Positions 35,892 through 45,250 of a DNA stretch of 64,000 nucleotides are shown here, piece by piece. Numbering within the stretch: the first letter of the stretch is position 1; every line of letters begins with the position of its first letter. Position numbers and translations under genes: made by a program. Source of the DNA: JABURQ01 sp029243145 (lineage in GTDB: Bacteria > Planctomycetota > Planctomycetia > Planctomycetales > Planctomycetaceae); assembly GCA_965660145.1 (NCBI GenBank), contig CBFHYX010000005.1, forward strand, positions 62,001-126,000. The letters run 5' to 3'. Below the pieces are notes generated by a model. That model searched no databases. It was not told the DNA's origin and worked only from the letters and a program-made list of their open reading frames with translations.

Positions 35892-37196
35892 ATGACTGAA
35901 CCACAACTGGCGCAACGCTCCAAGAACCCCTTTGCTCGTTTTCTGGCGGCCTTGGGACCAGCCATCATCACCGCCTCGGTCGTGCTCGGACCGGGAAGTA
36001 TCCTTGCCAATTCAACAATGGGGGCGAAATATGGTTATCAATTTGCCTGGTTATTAGTCATAGCAGTGGCATTGATGATCGGTATGACGGCTCTCTCAAC
36101 AAGACTTGGCGTGTTGATGAAACGTACGATTGGAGAGGAAATTGCCATTCGTGCGGGACGACCATTGGCAGTCTTGACCGGTCTGACAATCTTTCTGATC
36201 GCTTCCTGTTTTCAGTTTAGTAACAACCTCGGTGTGCTCGCAGCGGTCGAGCCATTTCATGATGGGACTTCCAAAGCGTTACCCATTGCGATACTGGCAG
36301 CAGTCAATGGAACGGCTTTGGCAGCTCTCTATTTCGCACGCGATCTCTACAAATATATTGAGAACCTGATGAAACTCTTGATTGGCCTGATGGTCTGCGG
36401 TTTCATCGCAAACCTTGTCATGGCACAACCGAGCATCAATGGTATCCTCTCCGGCTTTATCCCTTCATTTCCGGAGGGAACTTTTAAAACCATCTTGCCC
36501 AAGCGAGGCGTTGATGACACATTCCGTCCCGTGATTGCCATGATTGGAACCACATTTTCAATCGCGGCAGCCTATTATCAGTCTTACCTCGTTCAACAAC
36601 GTGGGTGGACAATCAAAGATTATCGATCCGGGATCATCGACACATTGACGGGAATTGGAATGCTGGGTCTGATTTCGCTCGTCATTATGTGTACTGCTTC
36701 CGCCGCATTTTATGGCAAGCCAATCGTTTCAGAACTGACTGATGCAGCCGCATTCGCAAAGCAACTTGAACCGAGTTTTGGCCCAGCCGCTAAATACCTC
36801 TTTTGCGCGGGAATCTTTGCGGGGGCTATCAGTTCATTTCTGGTCAACGCCCTGATCGGCGGGGCAATGATGTCGGATGGTTGTGGACTGGGTGGGCGTA
36901 TGGAAGATCGAGGAGTCCGCATCTTTACCGCAATCGCGTTACTAATGGGTTTTGCCGTGGGTGCCTATATCATCATTCAAGGTCAAAAACCGGTCAACTT
37001 GATCATTTTCGCACAGGGAGCCACCGTGATTGGTGGACCACTCATTGCTGCGGTTTTGATCTGGCTCGCCACGCGTCCCGATCTGAAACCGAATATTTCT
37101 AATCGCTTAATCATTGTTGCCGTCATCGGAATGCTGTTCACTTTTTTCGCAGCAACAAGAACCGCTCTCAGCGTTTTCTATAAAATCACCGGCTGA
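35892..37196 (+). CDS. NRAMP-superfamily transporter lacking canonical metal-binding motifs
   Basis: 434 residues with about 11 membrane segments and clear NRAMP-like sequence in TM1 (GPAIITASVVLGPGS ... GAKYGYQF). The canonical DPGN of TM1 is GPGS (residues 33-36), and the TM6 region reads GTTFSIAAAYYQS (~219-231) where divalent-metal NRAMPs have an MPH motif. Without these Asp, Asn, Met and His side chains, classic Mn/Fe transport is doubtful; Mg-, Al- or non-metal-transporting divergent members are known in the superfamily. First gene of a + strand run; 23 bp before the next gene. Confidence 0.75.
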   Translation: MTEPQLAQRSKNPFARFLAALGPAIITASVVLGPGSILANSTMGAKYGYQFAWLLVIAVALMIGMTALSTRLGVLMKRTIGEEIAIRAGRPLAVLTGLTIFLIASCFQFSNNLGVLAAVEPFHDGTSKALPIAILAAVNGTALAALYFARDLYKYIENLMKLLIGLMVCGFIANLVMAQPSINGILSGFIPSFPEGTFKTILPKRGVDDTFRPVIAMIGTTFSIAAAYYQSYLVQQRGWTIKDYRSGIIDTLTGIGMLGLISLVIMCTASAAFYGKPIVSELTDAAAFAKQLEPSFGPAAKYLFCAGIFAGAISSFLVNALIGGAMMSDGCGLGGRMEDRGVRIFTAIALLMGFAVGAYIIIQGQKPVNLIIFAQGATVIGGPLIAAVLIWLATRPDLKPNISNRLIIVAVIGMLFTFFAATRTALSVFYKITG

Positions 37197-37219
37197 TTAT
37201 ACAGCACAAGGATTATGCT

Positions 37220-38161
37220 ATGGATCGTCGTAACTTTCTTGCCAGTTCGGCTCTCGGTGCCTCCACCTTGATGGCGAACGGCCTTTCTTCACCTTTGAGT
37301 GCCGCCGAAACAGTAAAATCGACGACACACCATCCCAACCCGATTGCCGTCTCGACATATTCTTATTGGAGATATCGCTCAGATTCCAAGCTCCCCATTG
37401 AAGACTGTATCGACCTCGCCGCTGAAGCGGGCTTTGATGCGGTTGAAATTCTTCACATCCAGATGACGCGCGAAGATAACAATTATCTGCAAATGCTCAA
37501 ACGCAGAGCCTTCGTGAATGGAATTGCACTCTGCGGATTCTCGACACATCAGGGATTTGTTTCCCCCGACAAAGCACGGCGTCAGGCAAATATTGACCAC
37601 ACCCTAAAGTGCATCGAACTCGCCTACCGTCTGGGTATCCCCACAATTCGAGTCAACACAGGTCGCTGGGGAACTACAAAATCATTCGATCAATTGATGG
37701 CCGACAAAGGACTCGAACCTCGATTAGAAGGATACACCGATCAGGAAGGCTTCGAATGGGTGATCGATTCACTGGAAAAATGTCTGAAGAAAGCCGAAGA
37801 ATGCGGCGTCGTTTTGGGCCTCGAAAACCATTGGGGCCTCGGTCGAACAGCGGAGGGAGTTTTGAAGATTGTCGATGCGATTGACTCCCCCTGGTTACAA
37901 GCCACCTTGGACACCGGAAATTTCCTGGAGAATATGTACGAACAACAAAAACTGATGGCTCCGAAAACTGTTTACGTTCAGGCCAAGACTTATTATGGCG
38001 GTGGAACCTGGTACACACTCGATATCGATTACGACCGTGTCGCACAAACATTACGTGAGGCAAACTACCGGGGATACATCTCGTTAGAATTTGAAGGCAA
38101 GGAAGATCCGAAAACGGCGATCCCGAAAAGCTTGGCCATGTTACGGAAAACATTCTCATAA
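37220..38161 (+). CDS. Tat-exported sugar-phosphate isomerase/epimerase-like TIM barrel
   Basis: 313 residues. A twin-arginine signal (MDRRNFLASSALGASTLMANG) leads to an AP-endonuclease-2-type TIM barrel: EAGFDAVEILH, RVNTGRWG, GLENHWGLGRT, LDTGNF and EFEGKEDP carry the conserved Glu, His and Asp metal ligands of xylose-isomerase-like proteins. These exported barrels are common next to Gfo/Idh/MocA or sulfatase genes in planctomycetes and are presumed to isomerise or epimerise keto-sugars. Only 23 bp follows the NRAMP-like gene, so the two are probably co-transcribed. Confidence 0.87.
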   Translation: MDRRNFLASSALGASTLMANGLSSPLSAAETVKSTTHHPNPIAVSTYSYWRYRSDSKLPIEDCIDLAAEAGFDAVEILHIQMTREDNNYLQMLKRRAFVNGIALCGFSTHQGFVSPDKARRQANIDHTLKCIELAYRLGIPTIRVNTGRWGTTKSFDQLMADKGLEPRLEGYTDQEGFEWVIDSLEKCLKKAEECGVVLGLENHWGLGRTAEGVLKIVDAIDSPWLQATLDTGNFLENMYEQQKLMAPKTVYVQAKTYYGGGTWYTLDIDYDRVAQTLREANYRGYISLEFEGKEDPKTAIPKSLAMLRKTFS

Positions 38162-38227
38162 CCTCCTGCCAGCGCACCTGTCGTCGTGTCGCTCCCCCTG
38201 AGAGACGTTCACAAGAAGACTCTTCCC

Positions 38228-38809
38228 ATGCAAAGAACGAATGAGCAAACAGCAAAGGAATACACAGAACGCCCCACATTGACGACAGCTCGGCTCGTTC
38301 TCCGCCCATTTCGAGCCGATGACGCAGCCGATGTTCAAAGGCTGGCCGGTGATCGAGAAGTCGCCCGAAACACCATGTTAATCCCACACCCGTACGAAGA
38401 TGGCGAAGCGGAACGCTGGATCGGGACACATCAAGAAATTTATGAAAGCGGACAGGGGGTCACTTTTGCCATCGAACGTCGAGAAGACGGAGGACTGGTC
38501 GGTTCAATCGGCCTGGTGATCTTCGAAAAACATAAGTCGGGCGAACTGGGATACTGGATCGGCAAACCGTATTGGAATAACGGCTATTGCACGGAAGCTT
38601 CGCTGGCAATTCTGAAATACGGATTCGAAACTCGAAATCTGCATCGCATTCACGCGAAGTGTTACGCCCGCAATCCTGCCTCCGGTCGCGTCATGCAGAA
38701 AACTGGAATGACACACGAGGGAACACTTCGCGATCATCTGCTCAAATGGGATGTTTACGAAGATGTGGAAGCGTACGCCATTCTTGAAGACGAATATCGA
38801 GCAGATTGA
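38228..38809 (+). CDS. GNAT-family N-acetyltransferase (RimJ/RimL-like)
   Basis: 193 residues from ATG 38228; a GTG at 38186 is possible but adds an unconserved extension. The sequence TTARLVLRPFRADDAADVQRL is the usual start of RimJ/RimL-type acetyltransferases, and GELGYWIGKPYWNNGYCTEA contains the acetyl-CoA pyrophosphate-binding region. NPASGRVMQKTGMTHEGTLRDH is the conserved final block. It acetylates an amino group of a protein or small molecule, target unknown. It is 66 bp after the isomerase gene and 2 bp before the esterase gene. Confidence 0.87.
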   Translation: MQRTNEQTAKEYTERPTLTTARLVLRPFRADDAADVQRLAGDREVARNTMLIPHPYEDGEAERWIGTHQEIYESGQGVTFAIERREDGGLVGSIGLVIFEKHKSGELGYWIGKPYWNNGYCTEASLAILKYGFETRNLHRIHAKCYARNPASGRVMQKTGMTHEGTLRDHLLKWDVYEDVEAYAILEDEYRAD

Positions 38810-38811
38810 CA

Positions 38812-39654
38812 ATGAAACACCCCTATCTCTGTAAATTGACATTCGCACTTCTGACGGTGTCCGTGTGCAATTCCTCCAAAACGCTTGCCGAAATTCCGGT
38901 AACGACGTTTCATTTAACCTCTCGCCACCAACCGTCGGCACAGCGAATCCGAATGCTCGCCCCCCGCTCACTACAGGCTGGCAATTTGCCAGAAGGAGAA
39001 CGAGTTCGCGTGGTCTATATCCTTCCCGTCGAAGAAGGGAGCGGCATAATATGGGGGGATCCTCTGAAAGCTTGCCGTGACGCGAAAGTGCTCGAACAAC
39101 ATTCAGCCGTTCTGGTATTTCCAGAGTTTGAACAACTCCCGTGGTACGCCGATCACCCGACCGACAAAACAATTGCTCAAGAAAGCTACCTAATTAAATC
39201 CGTCATCCCGGCGGTCGAAGAAAAATTGGGATTCGAGACAACGAAATGTGACCGCTATTTGCTCGGCTTCAGCAAATCGGGCTGGGGAGCCTTCAGCCTG
39301 ATCCTGCGCCACCCGGGTCTGTTTCAAAAAGCCGCAGCTTGGGATGCACCACTCATGATGGATGCACCGGGAAAGTACGGCTCGGGACCAATTTTTAGAA
39401 CTCATGAAAACTTCCAGAAATATCACGTCACCTCGCTTCTGAAACGAACAACACCCCAAGAGCCAGGGACTGCTCCGAGACTGATATCAATCGGTTACGG
39501 CAACTTCCGAGAACATCACTTGGAGATACACGAACTACTGACAACTCTTAAAATACCGCACATCCACAAAGATGGACCTCAACACAAACATCATTGGGAG
39601 AGTGGATGGGTGAAGGACGCGGTTGATTTATTGTTGGCTCAGCCGTCACAATAA
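38812..39654 (+). CDS. Secreted alpha/beta-hydrolase esterase
   Basis: 280 residues from ATG 38812 (2 bp after the GNAT stop, so translation is probably coupled). Signal peptide ends near TLAEIP. The nucleophile elbow is GFSKSGWG with Ser near residue 153, and HKHHWESG near the C terminus may supply the catalytic His. The layout matches esterase-D-like/CE1-type enzymes that remove acyl groups from carbohydrates. With the sulfatase following 35 bp later, a joint role in stripping substituents from polysaccharides is a reasonable inference. Confidence 0.75.
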   Translation: MKHPYLCKLTFALLTVSVCNSSKTLAEIPVTTFHLTSRHQPSAQRIRMLAPRSLQAGNLPEGERVRVVYILPVEEGSGIIWGDPLKACRDAKVLEQHSAVLVFPEFEQLPWYADHPTDKTIAQESYLIKSVIPAVEEKLGFETTKCDRYLLGFSKSGWGAFSLILRHPGLFQKAAAWDAPLMMDAPGKYGSGPIFRTHENFQKYHVTSLLKRTTPQEPGTAPRLISIGYGNFREHHLEIHELLTTLKIPHIHKDGPQHKHHWESGWVKDAVDLLLAQPSQ

Positions 39655-39689
39655 GAGTTTCACATATCGTTCCTAAATAAAGATTTCCT

Positions 39690-41120
39690 ATGTTCTCACG
39701 CATCTCGCTTCTTCTACTCACCTCTCTCTTCTGCGTCGCGGAGATTTCACAGGCAGCCGAGGAAAAACCGAACATTGTCTTTTTCTTCATCGACGATCTC
39801 GGCTGGGCCGATGTGAACTACACTTATGATTTTTTGAAGCTGAAAGAAGAGACCTATTACGAGACTCCCGCCATCGACAAATTAGCAAGCGAGAGCTTGA
39901 TCTTCACCGATGCCTATGCGAATGCGCCCAACTGTGCTCCCAGTCGCGCGTGCCTGATGTCGGGGCAATATTCACCCCGACATGGAATCTATACCGTCGG
40001 GAATCCCAAACGCGGCAACCACAAACAACGCAAGCTCGAACCCACCCCGAATGAAACGGTCTTGGGAGACCAGTTCATCACCATCGCCGAGTCACTCAAA
40101 ACAAACGGCTACACCTCAGCATCAATGGGGAAATGGCATCTCGGAGCCGATCCAAAAACTCAAGGGTTCGATGTCAATATCGCGGGAAAAGAGTGGGGGA
40201 GCCCGAGTGGTGGTGGCTATCACTCGCCTTTCAAATACCCGAACCTCATCATCAAAGAGAAGGGCGTCTATCTCACTGATGCGATCACAACAAGTGCCGT
40301 CGATTTTATCGAGTCAAATCAAAATAAACCGTTTTTCCTCTATCTGACACACTACGCTGTCCACACACCCATTCAGGGAAAAGAAAGTCTCACCAAGCAT
40401 TTCAAAACGAAACAATCAACCCCACACCAAAAGAATGCTCAGTACGCAGCCATGCTGAAAAGTGTGGATGAATCAGTCGATGCTGTTCTCCAGACACTCA
40501 CTCGATTGAACCTTGATGAGAATACCATCATCGTCTTCTTCTCAGATAATGGAGGCCACGAGGGAGCCACCAGTAATTACCCATTGCGTGGCGCGAAAGG
40601 GATGTTATACGAAGGGGGAATTCGCGAACCACTGTTAATTAAATGGCCCGGCGTGACGAAAGCAGGCGATTTATGTGACGAACCGGTCATCGGTATCGAC
40701 TTGTATCCAACATTTCTGGCGATGACGAACACAACTCCTCCTACCGGATACACACTCGATGGAGTCAGCCTGGTTCCCCTGCTGAAAGACTCACAAGCCT
40801 CTCTCGACCGCAAAGCAATCTTCTGGCATTTCCCGGCTTACCTGCAAGGCAAAGGAGATCCTCACGGCGGTCCATTTCGCACGACTCCGGCTGGCGCGAT
40901 ACGCATGGGTGATTGGAAGCTGATTGAGTGGTTCGAGACGGGACGACTTGAACTCTACAATCTCAAGGCAGACCTCAGCGAAACGAACAATCTCGCTGAA
41001 TCTCAACCGGAACACCTTCGGCGATTACACACTCAGATGAAACTCTGGCGAAAAGAAGTCAACGCCCCGATCCCCACCACTCCGAACCCTCAATACAATC
41101 CACAAGCCAATTCTCGCTGA
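39690..41120 (+). CDS. Secreted sulfatase, Cys-type (formylglycine-dependent)
   Basis: 476 residues with a signal peptide ending near SQAAEE. FFIDDLGWADVN supplies the first metal aspartates; Cys82 in CAPSRACLMSG is the residue converted to formylglycine by a sulfatase-modifying enzyme; SDNGGHEG and KGMLYEGGIREPLLIKWPG complete the active site. Cleaves sulfate esters, probably from sulfated polysaccharides, in the periplasm. The modifying enzyme is not in the window. Last gene of the 35.9-41.1 kb + strand run; its end is 16 bp from the convergent HTTM gene. Confidence 0.93.
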   Translation: MFSRISLLLLTSLFCVAEISQAAEEKPNIVFFFIDDLGWADVNYTYDFLKLKEETYYETPAIDKLASESLIFTDAYANAPNCAPSRACLMSGQYSPRHGIYTVGNPKRGNHKQRKLEPTPNETVLGDQFITIAESLKTNGYTSASMGKWHLGADPKTQGFDVNIAGKEWGSPSGGGYHSPFKYPNLIIKEKGVYLTDAITTSAVDFIESNQNKPFFLYLTHYAVHTPIQGKESLTKHFKTKQSTPHQKNAQYAAMLKSVDESVDAVLQTLTRLNLDENTIIVFFSDNGGHEGATSNYPLRGAKGMLYEGGIREPLLIKWPGVTKAGDLCDEPVIGIDLYPTFLAMTNTTPPTGYTLDGVSLVPLLKDSQASLDRKAIFWHFPAYLQGKGDPHGGPFRTTPAGAIRMGDWKLIEWFETGRLELYNLKADLSETNNLAESQPEHLRRLHTQMKLWRKEVNAPIPTTPNPQYNPQANSR

Positions 41121-41136
41121 CGATCAGAGACAGCGA

Positions 41137-42666
41137 TCAATTCCCCGACATCAATAAAAACGGATCAGTTTTCATCGGTAGATCGGAGGGTTGATCGACT
41201 CCTGCCGTCCACAAATCAATCAATTGCCGCGAAGCAATACGATCTTTTTCGGAGACCTCTAACACGAATCGAAAGGCATAAGAGCGAACTTGCTCCTCTC
41301 TGCCATGAGTCGTATTCCATTCATCAACCACTAACGCCAGATAACGACGCCTCATCTCCATGCGACTCGGGTCAAGCATCTTAAACATGATCTTTCCCCA
41401 ACGCCTGTTGGGGATGTGTTCCCGCACATTTTCCGGTTTCTGCCAAGTAAATTTTTCTCTCGAAAACAGATCGACTGTGTCACCATTTGAAAGTTTGGCC
41501 CAACAGACAAACCAACCATCATTCCGACTAGGATTAGGGCTGAACATTGACCAGCGTTGATCTAATCGCAAGACCTTCACGAAGTTCTCGACATGTTGAG
41601 ATTGATACCTGTCATTTGAATCTTCATAAAGTCCCTGAATATTATAAACAAAGACAACTAAGAGGCAGATACCCACGGCCACGCTGCCAGTGATGGAAGA
41701 TTCTTTCAACTCCCATTTCACCTTATTCGAGACTCGAACAATCTGCGAGACTTTAAGCCCCAGAGTTTGCATCGATTGTCGACATCGAGGGAACCAAATT
41801 GCCAGACGTTCCCAAAATACTGTCGGCAACAAGACCAACCAGGCAACGATGGCGACTGCCGGAAACAATCCCACATTCATCAAGATCGCAATCCCACCAT
41901 GAAATGCGACAAACCCGAGTATGGAAATCATTCTCCACCCGCCTCCCAAGATGAGAAACAGGGTGCCGATCACCTCCCAGATAATGACTGCGTAAGTCAT
42001 TGGAGCGTGCCAATTCGACCAATCCGCGCAGGCACGCCCCCAAGCTGTCAATAAAAGTTCTCTTTGAAACACATAATACAACGCAGAGCCATCCCACCAA
42101 TCGCTGCCGGTCTTCAAGAGCACTGTGAACCAGTAGACAAAACAGATTTGCAAAATAATCGCCATGGTCCGCACTGAGAACACAGACGATGTGCAAACTC
42201 GTTTTGCTGAGAAAACGGTATCAACCGACCAGCGCGCACCGAGTGGAAGAAACATGGCCCAAAACATCACAACACGTAGCATCGGATCGGCGGCATTGAG
42301 AACCAGTGGGTTTCGATTATGCAGACTGACTAACAGCACCCAACTGACCACGATGGCAACACGGGTCCAACAACCAATCATCAGACAAAATGCAAACAAC
42401 GCTGCAATCACAAACAAGACCGCTTGAAATTCAGCCGTCCCAGACAACGCGTGGAGCGAGAAAACCCACCGCCCCGGAGTTTCATGGACAAATTGATCCA
42501 GGGAAAACATGCCCTGATCCGTGTAATGGGCCGTCAACGCGGTGGCGCGAATGGCGAGATCCCACAAGATCACAGCCCCCAGCCCCATTCTGAACAGTGC
42601 CAGAGAACGAAGATCCAGAGAGATGACATCTTGCCACCAGGTTCGGGTTTGTGAGCGGGAATCCAT
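41137..42666 (-). CDS. HTTM-domain multi-pass membrane protein
   Basis: 509 residues. The first ~300 match the HTTM (horizontally transferred transmembrane) domain related to vitamin-K-dependent gamma-carboxylase: WWQDVISLDLRSLALFRMGLGAVIL, SLHNRNPLVLNAADPMLRV and FWAMFLPLGARWSVD are typical. The C-terminal ~170 residues form a soluble domain after a last membrane helix. The carboxylase activity is not established for bacterial HTTM proteins of this type. AAAGGA precedes ATG 42666 by 6 nt. Confidence 0.85.
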   Translation of the reverse strand: MDSRSQTRTWWQDVISLDLRSLALFRMGLGAVILWDLAIRATALTAHYTDQGMFSLDQFVHETPGRWVFSLHALSGTAEFQAVLFVIAALFAFCLMIGCWTRVAIVVSWVLLVSLHNRNPLVLNAADPMLRVVMFWAMFLPLGARWSVDTVFSAKRVCTSSVFSVRTMAIILQICFVYWFTVLLKTGSDWWDGSALYYVFQRELLLTAWGRACADWSNWHAPMTYAVIIWEVIGTLFLILGGGWRMISILGFVAFHGGIAILMNVGLFPAVAIVAWLVLLPTVFWERLAIWFPRCRQSMQTLGLKVSQIVRVSNKVKWELKESSITGSVAVGICLLVVFVYNIQGLYEDSNDRYQSQHVENFVKVLRLDQRWSMFSPNPSRNDGWFVCWAKLSNGDTVDLFSREKFTWQKPENVREHIPNRRWGKIMFKMLDPSRMEMRRRYLALVVDEWNTTHGREEQVRSYAFRFVLEVSEKDRIASRQLIDLWTAGVDQPSDLPMKTDPFLLMSGN

Positions 42667-42872
42667 TCTTAGTCCTTTCCATCAGAAGCGGAAAAGAATA
42701 GCGTTCCTTCACAATTAGGTCACTAGCAATTTTGCACGAACTTGAATTTTGTTCACCTCGCATATTTCCGAATGCAAAGACTTCGAATTTCTCGATTGAG
42801 ACACGCAAAAGCGTTATACTGCCTGAAGATTTTTCACGATAAAACATTTACCCGTTCTCAACGGAGACACCA

Positions 42873-43670
42873 ATGCTCAAGCTCATTTTCCCACTTGTCA
42901 TCGCATGTTTGCTCCCAAGTTCTCTGACTGGTGAGGATGCTAACGCCGAGCCTAAAATGCCGACGGGAGAATGGATCTCGCTGTTCAACGGCAAAGACTT
43001 GAATGGCTGGACACCCAAGATTCGCTATCACAAATTGGGCGAGAATCACGCGAATACATTCCGCGTGGAAGATGGCCTGCTCAAAGTCCGATACGACGGC
43101 TATGACGAATTCAATGAGACCTTCGGGCACTTGTTCTACAAGACGCCGTTTTCGAACTACAAACTGCGTGTCGAATACCGATTTGTCGGCGATCAATGTA
43201 AAGGTGGTCCGGGGTGGGCGACTCGCAATTCGGGAGTCATGCTGCATGGACAGGATCCGACAACAATGGCAGTCGATCAAGACTTTCCAGTCTCGATTGA
43301 AGCCCAGATGCTCGGCGGCAACGGCAAAGATGATCGCACCACCGCCAATCTCTGCACGCCGGGAACCAATGTCGTCATGAAAGACAAGCTCATCACTCGT
43401 CACTGCATAAGTTCAAAATCGAAAACTTATCATGACGAACAATGGGTCACACTTTTGCTCGAAGTTCACGGCGACGGCACCATCAAGCATATTCATGATG
43501 GAGAAGTGGTCCTGGAATACGAACAGTCACAACTCGACCCCAAAGACCCCAAAACGAAATCACTGATCAAGGGAGACAACCTCTTGCTCACCGGCGGCAC
43601 CATTTCTCTTCAATCTGAGAGTCATCCCCTCGACTTCCGCAAAGTCGAGATCATGTTGTTGGATGAGTGA
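42873..43670 (+). CDS. Secreted DUF1080 (3-keto-disaccharide hydrolase-like) protein
   Basis: 265 residues, signal peptide MLKLIFPLVIACLLPSSLTG then a concanavalin-like beta-sandwich: WISLFNGKDLNGWTP, NYKLRVEYRFVG, RNSGVMLHGQDP and a final ISLQSESHPLDFRKVEI. DUF1080 domains have been linked to 3-keto-glycoside hydrolysis. GGAG precedes the ATG. One of three DUF1080 domains in 11 kb; this one is the longest single-domain copy and keeps the family's typical start and end. Confidence 0.9.
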   Translation: MLKLIFPLVIACLLPSSLTGEDANAEPKMPTGEWISLFNGKDLNGWTPKIRYHKLGENHANTFRVEDGLLKVRYDGYDEFNETFGHLFYKTPFSNYKLRVEYRFVGDQCKGGPGWATRNSGVMLHGQDPTTMAVDQDFPVSIEAQMLGGNGKDDRTTANLCTPGTNVVMKDKLITRHCISSKSKTYHDEQWVTLLLEVHGDGTIKHIHDGEVVLEYEQSQLDPKDPKTKSLIKGDNLLLTGGTISLQSESHPLDFRKVEIMLLDE

Positions 43671-43686
43671 CATCGAGAGATGTCAC
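43667..43686 (+). terminator. Perfect hairpin overlapping the DUF1080 stop codon
   Basis: GTGACATC-GAGA-GATGTCAC, an 8-bp perfect stem with a GAGA loop, spans the TGA at 43668-43670. No T-run follows, so it is at best a factor-assisted terminator or an mRNA 3'-end stabiliser. Confidence 0.4.
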
Positions 43687-43711
43687 GAGAATAGACCACT
43701 CCCTCTCTCGT

Positions 43712-44128
43712 TCATTTTCCCGGTAAAAGAGCGGCATAACCAAAGACGATTGTGTGCCAAGCAAAAATGAAAGTGAGGCCGTGATAGCCTGCTTTCAGAA
43801 ACCAGTTTCGTAGATAAGGCTTGGCATCGAAAACGAAGAACTGCACAATAAGTCGGCATCCCCAAAAGATGGCCACATATGCGGAAAAAGCTCGGGCGAG
43901 TGGTGTCCCGGATGCCAATTCATCATTCAACGTCAATGAAATCACGCCAAATGCAATGATGTTGAGGACGACATACCCTCCGGCAACAAGAATCCAGTGC
44001 TTCAGCAACGGTGATACCTTTGGCAGTTCTTCCCGGAAATTCAACTCGCGCGGAACCTGTGCGCTACCAAGCAATGTGCCCAGATGAAGGATACCCGAGA
44101 TAAAGATGAGCGTTTCGAGAGTAGGCAT
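43712..44128 (-). CDS. Four-helix membrane protein paired with an MBOAT-like enzyme
   Basis: 138 residues with about four hydrophobic segments (ETLIFISGILHLGTLLG, HWILVAGGYVVLNIIAFGVI, ARAFSAYVAIFWGCRLIVQFF, GLTFIFAWHTIVFGYAALL). No catalytic motif recognised. AGGAAG lies 6 nt before the ATG, and the start is only 11 bp after the MBOAT-like gene stop, so the two are probably one transcription unit and perhaps one membrane complex. Confidence 0.7.
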   Translation of the reverse strand: MPTLETLIFISGILHLGTLLGSAQVPRELNFREELPKVSPLLKHWILVAGGYVVLNIIAFGVISLTLNDELASGTPLARAFSAYVAIFWGCRLIVQFFVFDAKPYLRNWFLKAGYHGLTFIFAWHTIVFGYAALLPGK

Positions 44129-44139
44129 ATTTCACTTCC

Positions 44140-44988
44140 TTAATTGAAATTTGGAATGAGCGGGAGGATCACATTGCGTACAAAAGGTGGAGGAAACAGA
44201 AGTGGAGCCGCCGGAATCAGAAACAACGCCGCAAACATCCATCCTTTCAGACCGCGGCGTACAGCCCATCCACGACGCGACAACCTTCGCTCAAGACCAA
44301 CTCCCGATCCCTGCAAGAGAAAATAGAGCAATGGCAATCCATACCCGCCTCCTGCGGGAACAGTAATTGCCAATTCATGAACGAGGCCCGAAAACGCAAA
44401 GCTGGCCCATGTCGCCGTGGTTGCGTTCCAACGATGTGAGATCGGTTTGAACACTCTCGCATAAGCAAAATCACGAAAGGCGATGTTCCATCGTTTTCCC
44501 CAGAACTCGCTCAAGGACTCAGACAAGATCGGCGCATTCATCAACGGCGTAACGTCTCGTCCCTTAGCTATCCAGAAAAGGGTACAAAGATGCAACAAGC
44601 CGAAATGTAGAGTCAGAACGATGCCGGTCATGGCAATCCAACCCGCAACTATTTCGTAGTACGGTTGCACATACGGAGCCGCTGCCACCCACAGAATCAA
44701 ACCAGCAGAAGTGTTTAGCAGGCCAACTTTCCACTCTGATCGATTTGGCTGAACTTCATGTTCACGGATAAAGAAACCTTGAATATCGAACCCTGGCCAG
44801 CCAACGAACCAAAGAAGTTTATGTGTCTTTGAGAGAGTGTGCCCATCTGCCAGAAACTCGCATAGTGTTTTGCCTTTCAGAACCGCAAAGACCGAAACAG
44901 CAATGACCATCATTTTTACGTGAGGGGATAATGAGCTTGTCTCTGCGAGCACTCCAATCAGAACCAATGCGAATATCCACAGTTTCAC
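44140..44988 (-). CDS. MBOAT / wax-synthase-like membrane O-acyltransferase
   Basis: 282 residues from GTG 44988, chosen because GGAG sits exactly 7 nt upstream and MKLWIFALVLIGVL makes a sensible first helix; a longer TTG-started frame reaches 45036. About eight membrane segments. SLSEFWGKRWNIAFRDF and the histidine in FSGLVHELAI match the plant-type wax synthase/MBOAT_2 signature, where Asn/His pairs act in acyl transfer to an alcohol. The acceptor could be a fatty alcohol, a glycan or a hopanoid. The small four-helix protein gene follows 11 bp later. Confidence 0.78.
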   Translation of the reverse strand: MKLWIFALVLIGVLAETSSLSPHVKMMVIAVSVFAVLKGKTLCEFLADGHTLSKTHKLLWFVGWPGFDIQGFFIREHEVQPNRSEWKVGLLNTSAGLILWVAAAPYVQPYYEIVAGWIAMTGIVLTLHFGLLHLCTLFWIAKGRDVTPLMNAPILSESLSEFWGKRWNIAFRDFAYARVFKPISHRWNATTATWASFAFSGLVHELAITVPAGGGYGLPLLYFLLQGSGVGLERRLSRRGWAVRRGLKGWMFAALFLIPAAPLLFPPPFVRNVILPLIPNFN

Positions 44989-45230
44989 AATCACGCTCCT
45001 ACGCCAAAGGTAGTTGCCTAGATGTGTTGACCGCAAGAACAGTTCATTGTTAACGGGAGTTCCCTCAATTTTCTGAGGTAAGCTTGATCGAATGAAACGC
45101 AGGGTGACCCGGCCAATTTATTGGCTGGGTGATGAAATCACAGGATGACTCATCATGATAGTTCAGTTGTGTGAGTCTCGTGGCATACTCAAGCCGTATC
45201 TGTAAAACGGTTCGTCTTATCGCGTTGCGA

Positions 45231-45250
45231 CCCGCCCTGTTCAGGACGGG
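45231..45250. repeat. REP-like hairpin
   Basis: CCCGCCCTG-TT-CAGGACGGG, a 9-bp stem with one mismatch. Inside the gene-free region and not next to any gene end. Confidence 0.5.

Noticed and set aside
37674..38429. 251-codon frame antisense to the isomerase and GNAT genes
   Set aside because: Crosses two well-supported genes in reverse and has no recognisable domain.
38504..39172. 222-codon frame antisense to the GNAT and esterase genes
   Set aside because: Same reason: spans the junction of two real genes on the other strand and matches nothing.
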